This document shows positions 58,044 to 64,000 of a stretch of 64,000 bases of DNA, piece by piece. The stretch is from Hyphomicrobiales bacterium. GTDB taxonomy: Bacteria > Pseudomonadota > Alphaproteobacteria > Rhizobiales > Beijerinckiaceae. A program made the position numbers and the translations under genes. The stretch covers positions 1,116,001 to 1,180,000 of the forward strand of contig JAIXYZ010000013.1 of the NCBI GenBank assembly GCA_027489955.1, read 5' to 3'. Position 1 is the first letter of the stretch; every line of letters starts with the position of its first letter. The notes under the pieces were generated by a model, which did not search any database, was not told the DNA's origin, and saw only the letters and a program-made list of their open reading frames with translations.

Positions 58044-60407
58044 GTGACCGGATCGACCCTGCCTGCCCCCCGTTCCGGATGGTCGATCCGCACGCTTCTG
58101 GCTCTCCTTGGGGTCGGCCTGCTTGTCCCGACGCTGCTCTTCGCCGGCCTGCTCCTGTGGTGGATCGGCAATCTGGAGGCCGAGCGCACCCGGACGTCCG
58201 TGCTGGAGACCGCCCGCCGCACCGCCCTCGCCGTCGACCGCAACATCGGCAGCATGCTGGGCGCCATGCAGGTCCTGGCCACGTCGGCAAACCTCGCCCG
58301 CGGCGATCTGGAGGCGTTCCATCGCCAGGCGGTCGAGGCCAGCGGCGTCCTTGGCGTGAACATCTCCCTGCGCGGGCTCGACAGCCAGCAGCTCGTCAAT
58401 GCGCGCCTCCCCTGGGGCACGCCGCTGCCCATGGGCAGCGACCCCGGCACGGACAGGATCGTCATCGAGCAGCGCACCATCGCCGTGTCCGATCTCATCG
58501 TCGGCCGCGTCGCCCGCGAGCCGATCGTCGTCATCAGCCTGCCGGTCCTGCGCAACGGGCAGGTTTCGTACCTCCTGTCCGCCAGCATCGATTCGGAGCG
58601 GCTCAGCCAGATCCTGCGCGAGCAGGGCGTTCCGGTGGACTGGGTCGTGGCGGCGGTGGACAGGCGCAACGTCATCCTGGCGCGCAATGTCGAGACCGAG
58701 CGCTTCGTCGGGCAGACCGCGACCAGCGACCTCATCCAGAACACGCAAGGACGCGAAGGCGTCTGGAGCGGCACGTCCCGGGACGGCAAGGACGTGATCG
58801 CAGGCTATGCCCGCTCGCGCATCGCCGACTGGCGGATTGCCGTGGGCGGCCCCGTGACGAGCGTCAGGGCGCCTATCGCCTTCTCTCTCCAGTACCTGCT
58901 GATGATCGGCATCGTCGGCGTCGCCGCCTCGATCCTGCTGGCCATGTGGCTCTCGCGGCTGGTGTCGCAGCCCCTCGCCCGCCTCGCCGACGGCAGCCAG
59001 CGTCTGGCGCGCGGCGAGATCCTGCCCTTCGGCGGCAGCCGCGTACGCGAGATCGCCAGCCTGGAGCAAAGCCTTTCCGACGCCGCGCGCGCCATCGTGG
59101 AGCGGGAGCGGGAGCGCGACCGCGCCGCCGCCGAGCTCCAGACGCTCAACCAGACGCTGGAGGCCCGCGTGGCCGAGCGCACGGCCGAGCTCTCGACGGC
59201 GAACGTCGCCTTGCGCGAGGAGATGGCCGGCCGGGCCCGCAGCGAGGCGCAGCTGCGCCAGCTCCAGAAGATGGAGGCGGTGGGGCAGCTGACCGGCGGC
59301 ATCGCCCACGACTTCAACAACATGCTGGCGGTGATCATCTCCAGCCTGAACCTGCTGCAGCGGCGGATCGCCAAGGGCGACACTAATGTGGGGCGCTTCG
59401 CCGACGCCGCCCTCGACGGCGCGCAGCGGGCCGCCTCGCTGACCCAGCGCCTCCTGGCCTTCTCGCGCCAGCAGGCGCTCAGTCCCGCCGTGACCGACGT
59501 GAACCGGCTCGTGGGCACGATGTCGGAGCTTCTGTCCCGCACGCTGGGCGAGACGATCCGCCTGGAGACCGTGCTCGCCGGCGGCCTGTGGAAGGCCCAT
59601 ATCGACCCGAGCCAGCTCGAGAGCGCGATCCTGAACCTCGCGGTCAACGCCCGCGATGCCATGCCCGAGGGCGGGCGCCTCACGATCGAGACGGCCAACG
59701 CCTATCTCGACGACACCTACGCGGCGAGCCACGGCGAGGTGACGCCGGGCCAGTACGTGCTGATCGCGGTGACCGATACCGGGTCGGGCATGGACGCCGA
59801 CGTGCTCGCCAAGGCGTTCGAGCCGTTCTTCACGACCAAGCCCGTCGGCCGCGGCACGGGCCTCGGCCTCAGCCAGGTTTACGGCTTCGTCAAGCAGTCG
59901 GGCGGCCACATCAAGATCTACTCCGAGCCGGGCCACGGCACGACGATGAAGCTCTACCTGCCCCGTCATGCCGCGGAGGGCGAGGCTGCGACCCTGCCGG
60001 CTCTGCCCGCCGGGACCTCGACGGGCACCGAGACCGTGCTCGTCGTCGAGGACGATGCCCGCGTGCGGCAGATGACGATCGAGGCGCTCACCGACCTCGG
60101 CTACACGGTGCTGGAGGCCGACGGCGCCGCCCGGGCGCTGACGCTGATCGAGACCCAGCCCGGCATCGCGCTGCTCTTCACAGACATCGTCATGCCCGAG
60201 GTCAACGGCCGCAAGCTGGCGGACGCGGCGCTGAAGCTGCGCCCCGACCTGAAGGTACTCTTCACGACCGGCTATACCCGCAACGCCGTCGTCCATAACG
60301 GCGTGCTGGACCATGGCGTCCAGCTCCTGGGCAAGCCGTTCACGATCCAGCAGCTCGCCGCCAAGGTGCGCCACGTTCTGGACGGAGGGCGCGATGGCGA
60401 AGGCTGA
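58044..60407 (+). CDS. Hybrid sensor histidine kinase
   Basis: 787 residues from a GTG behind GAGGAGC. Two membrane helices (about 17-41 and 283-304) enclose a periplasmic sensor of Cache-like size. HAMP and a coiled coil (LEARVAERTAEL) follow. HisKA has the phospho-His in GGIAHDFNNM (His422). HATPase_c shows NLAVNARDAMPEGG, DTGSGM, PFFTTKPVGRGTGLGLS. A receiver domain at the end has Asp714 in LFTDIVMPEVNG and Lys in GKPF. No response regulator or target gene adjoins, so a phosphorelay to a distant partner is likely. It overlaps the next gene by 14 bases. Confidence 0.94.
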   Translation: MTGSTLPAPRSGWSIRTLLALLGVGLLVPTLLFAGLLLWWIGNLEAERTRTSVLETARRTALAVDRNIGSMLGAMQVLATSANLARGDLEAFHRQAVEASGVLGVNISLRGLDSQQLVNARLPWGTPLPMGSDPGTDRIVIEQRTIAVSDLIVGRVAREPIVVISLPVLRNGQVSYLLSASIDSERLSQILREQGVPVDWVVAAVDRRNVILARNVETERFVGQTATSDLIQNTQGREGVWSGTSRDGKDVIAGYARSRIADWRIAVGGPVTSVRAPIAFSLQYLLMIGIVGVAASILLAMWLSRLVSQPLARLADGSQRLARGEILPFGGSRVREIASLEQSLSDAARAIVERERERDRAAAELQTLNQTLEARVAERTAELSTANVALREEMAGRARSEAQLRQLQKMEAVGQLTGGIAHDFNNMLAVIISSLNLLQRRIAKGDTNVGRFADAALDGAQRAASLTQRLLAFSRQQALSPAVTDVNRLVGTMSELLSRTLGETIRLETVLAGGLWKAHIDPSQLESAILNLAVNARDAMPEGGRLTIETANAYLDDTYAASHGEVTPGQYVLIAVTDTGSGMDADVLAKAFEPFFTTKPVGRGTGLGLSQVYGFVKQSGGHIKIYSEPGHGTTMKLYLPRHAAEGEAATLPALPAGTSTGTETVLVVEDDARVRQMTIEALTDLGYTVLEADGAARALTLIETQPGIALLFTDIVMPEVNGRKLADAALKLRPDLKVLFTTGYTRNAVVHNGVLDHGVQLLGKPFTIQQLAAKVRHVLDGGRDGEG

Positions 60408-61215
60408 GGGGCGCATCCTCGTCGGGATCGGCGGCTGGACCTTCGAGCCCTGGCGCGGAACCTTCTTCCCCGAGGGCCTTCCCCATGCCCGCGAGCTGGA
60501 ACATGCCAGCCGGCAGGTCACCGCCATCGAGGTCAACGGCACCTTCTACCGCAGCCAGACGCCGGCGACCTTCGCCAAGTGGCGTGGCGAGGTGCCGGAC
60601 GGGTTCGTGTTTTCGCTCAAGGCGCCGCGCTTTGCCGTGAACCGCAGAATCCTGGCGGAAGCCGGGCCCTCCATCGACAAGTTCATCGGCAGCGGTATCG
60701 CCGAGCTTGAGGACAGGCTCGGCCCGGTTCTGTGGCAGCTGGCGCCCACCAAGCGCTTCGATCACGACGACCTGGCGGCCTTCCTGGACGTGCTGCCGGA
60801 GAAGGCGGGCGGGATCGCGCTACGCCACGCGCTCGAGGTGCGCCACGAGAGCTTCCGCGATCCGGACTTCATCGCTCTTGCCCGCGCCCGCGGCGTGACG
60901 CTCGTCTATGCCGATTCCGACGATTATCCCGCCATAGCCGACCTGACGGGTTCCTTCGTCTATGCGCGGCTTCAGCGCGCCAGCGAGGACGAGCCGGCAG
61001 GATATCCGCCATCCGTGATCGCAGGCTGGGCGGACAGGGCAAGGCTGTGGGCCGGCGGCGGCGATCCCGCCGACCTCCCCCATGCGGCGCCGGAAAACGC
61101 AGCCGCGGCAGCGCCGAGCCGCGATGTCTTCATCTTCATGATCAACGGCGCCAAGGTCCGCGCGCCGCATGCGGCAAGGGCGCTGATCGCGCAGCTCGAC
61201 GGCGCCGGGCCCTGA
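60394..61215 (+). CDS. DUF72-family (TIM-barrel, YecE-like) protein
   Basis: 273 residues from MAKAEGRILVGIGGWTFEPWRGTFFPEG behind GGAGGGC. Family marks: HASRQVTAIEVNGTFYRSQTPATFAKW, FSLKAPRFAVNRRIL, GPVLWQLAPTKRFD, and the closing FIFMINGAKVRAPHAA. YecE/DUF72 proteins form a TIM barrel; no activity is established. The overlap with the kinase stop implies coupled translation, a combination with no known meaning. Confidence 0.9.
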   Translation: MAKAEGRILVGIGGWTFEPWRGTFFPEGLPHARELEHASRQVTAIEVNGTFYRSQTPATFAKWRGEVPDGFVFSLKAPRFAVNRRILAEAGPSIDKFIGSGIAELEDRLGPVLWQLAPTKRFDHDDLAAFLDVLPEKAGGIALRHALEVRHESFRDPDFIALARARGVTLVYADSDDYPAIADLTGSFVYARLQRASEDEPAGYPPSVIAGWADRARLWAGGGDPADLPHAAPENAAAAAPSRDVFIFMINGAKVRAPHAARALIAQLDGAGP

Positions 61216-61234
61216 GGGCCGCGGCGCGCCGGCT

Positions 61235-61639
61235 TCAGGGCCGCCAGGCCTGGTAGTCGCCCGTCGCGGCCGGGCGCTCGCCGGCCGACAGGATCGAGCC
61301 CCTGGGCCGGTAGGCCTGCGGCGTGCCGGTCATGTTCGCCTTGTGGGGCTTCTCCCACTCGCGCGGGGTGTAGCTCTCCTCAGTCGGCGGCACGTCGCTC
61401 GTGTGGTGCAGCCAGCCGAACCAGCCCGGCGGCACGGCGGAGGCCTCGGCCTCGCCGTTGAAGATCACCCAGCGCCGCTCGCGGCCGAGTGCCTTGTCCT
61501 TCCGGCCGCCGCGGCTGCGGTAATAGGTGTTGCCCGCCTCGTCCGTGCCGACCTTCTCCCCCATGCGCCACGTGGAGAAGCGCGTGCCGAGCGTCTGGCC
61601 GTTCCACCAGGTGAAGAACTGCAGCAGGAAGGTTTTCAT
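61235..61639 (-). CDS. NDUFA12-type NADH:ubiquinone oxidoreductase subunit
   Basis: 134 residues from MKTFLLQFFTWWNGQTLGTRFSTW. NDUFA12/B17.2 family, an accessory subunit on complex I also found in mitochondria and Alphaproteobacteria. Recognisable are VGTDEAGNTYYRSR, RRWVIFNGEAEASAVPPGWFGWLHHTSDVPP and the C-terminal ANMTGTPQAYRPRGSIL. Good length. It lies alone, stop-to-stop with the DUF72 gene; the nuo operon is not in this window. Confidence 0.95.
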   Translation of the reverse strand: MKTFLLQFFTWWNGQTLGTRFSTWRMGEKVGTDEAGNTYYRSRGGRKDKALGRERRWVIFNGEAEASAVPPGWFGWLHHTSDVPPTEESYTPREWEKPHKANMTGTPQAYRPRGSILSAGERPAATGDYQAWRP

Positions 61640-61906
61640 CGGGTCGTTCCGTGACGGGCGCCATATGGCAGGCGCATCGGGCCGATGGCGCTTATGCCGC
61701 CTCCCCCGCGCCCTGTCCAGACGGCGGCGGGACGCCGCGGCGCCGCATCCGCGCTGGCAAGCGGAATCGACGCCGGCGGCGGGGCTTCGGCAAGCCGTCC
61801 CCATCATCCACAGCCCCGTCTTTTTCGCGTCATAATTTTTGCGCCGGCGCCCCGCCGACATGATTCTCTGGGGTGCGCCGCTGCCGACCTTGGTTTTGTT
61901 AGGAGA

Positions 61907-61936
61907 TTGGTAATCTGAGTCGTGGCGCACTATATC
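61907..61936 (+). promoter_or_regulatory. Putative nrdJ promoter
   Basis: TTGGTA (61907-61912), an 18-base spacer and TATATC (61931-61936). The -10 lies inside the first NrdR-like box, so bound repressor would block RNA polymerase. Confidence 0.5.
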
Positions 61937-61941
61937 TAGTG
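61928..61941. promoter_or_regulatory. NrdR box 1 upstream of nrdJ
   Basis: CACTATATCTAGTG, with perfect CACTA/TAGTG arms, close to the NrdR consensus (ACACWATATATWGTGT type). NrdR is an ATP/dATP-sensing repressor of ribonucleotide reductase genes. Confidence 0.8.
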
Positions 61942-61959
61942 GGCGCAGTCAAGGGTGAT

Positions 61960-61971
61960 GCTATGGCTAGC
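61960..61971. promoter_or_regulatory. NrdR box 2 (degenerate), 31 bp from box 1
   Basis: GCTATGGCTAGC; its CTATGGCTAG core is centred at 61965.5, exactly 31 bp from the CTATATCTAG core of box 1 (61934.5). Paired NrdR boxes are normally about three helical turns apart, as here. The box is weaker than box 1. Confidence 0.6.
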
Positions 61972-62218
61972 CAGCGCATTGACCGACGGACGGGACTCGA
62001 TCTAGCTTCGATTCCAGTGAGACCGCGAGCCGGCGCGTATCGTCCGGACCGAGGCATCCCACCGACATCGCAGGCAGCGCGCGCCCCGGAACCACCACGT
62101 TCGGGCGATCGGGAACGCGCGCGCCGGCGGTCCGGACGGGGCTGACACCACAACCAACAAGAACCGAGCGGCAGGGCCTCCGGGCTGACGAGCGCCCGCC
62201 GCGCAGATGGAGACGACA

Positions 62219-64000
62219 ATGCGGATCGAGCGGCGCTACACCAAGGCCGGGCAGTCCCCCTATGCGGGCATCGAGTTCCGGCTGGCCACCAGCGAGATCC
62301 GCAATCCGGACGGCTCGGTCGTCTTCCGGCTGGAGCAGATGGAGGTGCCGGCGGCGTGGAGCCAGGTCGCGTCCGACGTCCTGGCCCAGAAGTACTTCCG
62401 CAAGGCCGGCGTCCCGGCGCGCCTGAAGAAAGTCGAGGAGAACGACGTCCCGTCCTTCCTGTGGCGCTCCGTGGCCGACGAGGCCGCCCTCGCCGGGCTG
62501 CCGCAGGACCAGCGCCACGGCTCCGAGACCTCCGCCAAGCAGGTCTTCGACCGCCTGGCCGGCTGCTGGACCTATTGGGGCTGGAAGGGCGGCTACTTCT
62601 CCACCGATGAGGACGCGCAGGCCTTCTTCGACGAGCACCGCTACATGCTGGCCATGCAGATGGCCGCGCCGAACTCGCCGCAATGGTTCAATACCGGCCT
62701 GCACTGGGCCTACGGCATCGACGGCCCGAGCCAGGGCCACTTCTATGTCGACTACCGGACCGGCAAGCTCACCAAGTCGAAGTCGAGCTACGAGCATCCC
62801 CAGCCGCATGCCTGCTTCATCCAGTCCGTCGCCGACGATCTGGTGAACGAGGGCGGCATCATGGACCTGTGGGTCCGCGAGGCCCGCCTGTTCAAGTACG
62901 GCTCGGGCACGGGCTCGAACTTCTCGATGCTGCGCGGCGAGGGCGAGAAGCTCGCCGGCGGCGGCCGCTCCTCCGGCCTCATGTCCTTCCTCAAGATCGG
63001 CGACCGCGCCGCGGGCGCCATCAAGTCCGGTGGCACCACGCGCCGCGCGGCCAAGATGGTCGTGGTCGATGCCGACCACCCCGATATCGAGACCTATATC
63101 GACTGGAAGGTGAAGGAGGAGCAGAAGGTCGCCGCGCTGGTGACCGGCTCCAAGATCGTCAAGAAGGCCATGCAGGCCGTGATGAAGGCCTGCGTGAACT
63201 GCGAGGCCGAGGGCGACGCCTGCTTCGATCCGGAGAAGAACCCCGCGCTCAAGCGCGAGATCAAGCTCGCCCGCCGGGCCTCCGTGCCGGACAATTACAT
63301 CAAGCGCGTCATCCAGTTCGCCCGCCAGGGCTACACGTCGATCGCCTTCGACACCTACGACACCGACTGGGATTCGGAGGCCTATCTCACCGTCTCCGGC
63401 CAGAACTCGAACAATTCGGTCTCGCTGACGGACGATTTCCTGCGCGCGGTCGAGACCGACGGCGACTGGAGCCTCATCCGCCGCACCGACGGCAAGGTCG
63501 CCAGGACGCTGAAGGCGCGGGACCTGTGGGAGAAGATCGGCTACGCCGCCTGGGCCTCCGCCGATCCCGGCCTGCACTTCAACACGACGATGAACGACTG
63601 GCACACCTGCCCCGCGGGCGGCCGGATCCGGGCCTCCAACCCGTGCTCGGAATACATGTTCCTGGACGACACGGCGTGCAACCTGGCCTCGGCCAACCTG
63701 CTCCAGTTCTACGACCGCGCCGAAGGGCGCTTCGACGTGGAATCCTACGAGCATGCCTGCCGGCTCTGGACGATCGTGCTCGAGATCTCGGTTCTGATGG
63801 CGCAGTTCCCCTCCCGGGAGATCGCCGAACTCTCCTACGAGTACCGCACGCTGGGCCTCGGCTACGCCAATATCGGCGGCCTCCTGATGACGATGGGCCT
63901 GGGCTACGATTCCCCGGAAGGCCGCGCGCTGTGCGGCGCGCTCACCGCGATCATGACCGGCGTCGCCTATGCGACCTCGGCCGAGATGGCCGGCGAGCTC
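62219..64000 (+). CDS. nrdJ: Class II (adenosylcobalamin-dependent) ribonucleotide reductase, 5' part
   Basis: The first 594 codons of a longer gene; the frame is open to the window end. It starts MRIERRYTKAGQSPYAGIEFR behind GGAGACGACA. NrdJ makes deoxyribonucleotides without oxygen, using B12. Visible are PNSPQWFNTGL, PQPHACFIQSV with the first redox Cys, KYGSGTGSNFSMLRG, SGGTTRRAAKMVVVDADHPDIE, and the radical-site region DWHTCPAGGRIRASNPCSEYMFLDDTACNLASANL with conserved cysteines, then YRTLGLGYANIGGLLM. A missing 3' end is due only to the window edge; the full protein should be about 1200 residues. Confidence 0.96.
   Translation, partial: MRIERRYTKAGQSPYAGIEFRLATSEIRNPDGSVVFRLEQMEVPAAWSQVASDVLAQKYFRKAGVPARLKKVEENDVPSFLWRSVADEAALAGLPQDQRHGSETSAKQVFDRLAGCWTYWGWKGGYFSTDEDAQAFFDEHRYMLAMQMAAPNSPQWFNTGLHWAYGIDGPSQGHFYVDYRTGKLTKSKSSYEHPQPHACFIQSVADDLVNEGGIMDLWVREARLFKYGSGTGSNFSMLRGEGEKLAGGGRSSGLMSFLKIGDRAAGAIKSGGTTRRAAKMVVVDADHPDIETYIDWKVKEEQKVAALVTGSKIVKKAMQAVMKACVNCEAEGDACFDPEKNPALKREIKLARRASVPDNYIKRVIQFARQGYTSIAFDTYDTDWDSEAYLTVSGQNSNNSVSLTDDFLRAVETDGDWSLIRRTDGKVARTLKARDLWEKIGYAAWASADPGLHFNTTMNDWHTCPAGGRIRASNPCSEYMFLDDTACNLASANLLQFYDRAEGRFDVESYEHACRLWTIVLEISVLMAQFPSREIAELSYEYRTLGLGYANIGGLLMTMGLGYDSPEGRALCGALTAIMTGVAYATSAEMAGEL

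Larger units (their letters stand above)
61640..62218. other. Intergenic region with nrdJ control sites
   Basis: About 580 bases without a confident gene. The left half should hold the promoter of the NDUFA12 gene. The right half holds a promoter and two NrdR-like boxes, then a leader of about 275 bases to nrdJ. A short frame in the leader (61963-62145, starting MASQRIDRRTG) has no clear ribosome binding site. No B12-riboswitch core (GCCACTG box) is visible. Confidence 0.6.

Noticed and set aside
57222-60542. A 1106-codon open frame on the minus strand
   Set aside because: Only its last 210 codons (the DUF2155 gene) look like protein. The rest is antisense to the histidine kinase and DUF72 genes and reflects GC-rich codon bias.
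61640-62218. Cobalamin riboswitch in front of nrdJ
   Set aside because: Looked for because the enzyme needs B12, but no GCCACTG core or matching helices are visible.

Overview
The window is a 64 kb, GC-rich stretch (strong G/C bias at third codon positions) of an alphaproteobacterial chromosome. An ExoR-type Sel1 protein, a pyruvate dehydrogenase operon whose E1-beta carries its own lipoyl domain, a two-desulfurase suf operon behind an Irr-like box, an NDUFA12 homologue and a class II ribonucleotide reductase behind NrdR-like boxes all point to Hyphomicrobiales (Rhizobiales). The genus cannot be settled from sequence alone. Almost everything is chromosomal housekeeping. I see no insertion sequence, prophage, integron, CRISPR array, rRNA or tRNA gene.

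Layout. 0-10.6 kb (minus strand): enolase, a GAF protein, the FtsB/DivIC septum protein, pdhA-pdhB-pdhC-lpd, a GlsB-type membrane protein, lipA and a RatA/Coq10-like protein, with one small secreted Cys protein on the plus strand. This block makes pyruvate dehydrogenase and the lipoyl cofactor it needs. 10.8-14.2 kb (plus): queF, an SGNH-like anchored protein, a CidA/LrgA-LrgB pair and exonuclease III, tightly packed with GTG starts. 14.2-18.2 kb: two secreted FecR-domain proteins divergent from a CHASE2 adenylate cyclase. 18.2-23.5 kb: ExoR homologue, small membrane protein, alpha/beta hydrolase, RhlE-type helicase and a diguanylate cyclase. 23.5-31.3 kb (minus): suf Fe-S cluster operon sufS2-sufB-unknown-sufC-sufD-sufS1-sufT-VOC-sufA. 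31.5-40.2 kb: hydrolase, anmK, tyrS, a 1160-residue AsmA/YhdP-like protein, bcp and an M23 peptidase. 40.2-45.3 kb (minus): prfB with a programmed +1 frameshift, PBP1a and an AMIN-type amidase. 46.1-53.2 kb: RNase E behind a long structured leader, an MFS exporter, an aminotransferase and a BepA-like M48 protease. 53.3-57.2 kb (plus): DsbA-like protein, aroQ, accB, accC, aat. 57.2-61.6 kb: DUF2155 protein, a hybrid histidine kinase with a DUF72 protein, and NDUFA12. 62.2 kb to the end: nrdJ, cut off by the window edge.

Regulation visible in the DNA: a perfect 15-bp inverted repeat of Irr-box type upstream of suf, a second imperfect palindrome next to the sufS2 start, two NrdR-like boxes exactly 31 bp apart upstream of nrdJ, the prfB frameshift site, a TTGACA promoter for the helicase, a hairpin-rich rne leader, and several intrinsic terminators. 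Mobile-looking DNA is limited to short palindromic intergenic repeats on both sides of lpd.

The least explained items are the unknown gene between sufB and sufC, the VOC gene inside the suf operon, the His-rich insertion in the RNase E S1 region, the paired FecR proteins facing a CHASE2 cyclase, and the SGNH-like/LrgAB cassette between queF and xth. No wholly new system stands out. These are the best leads.
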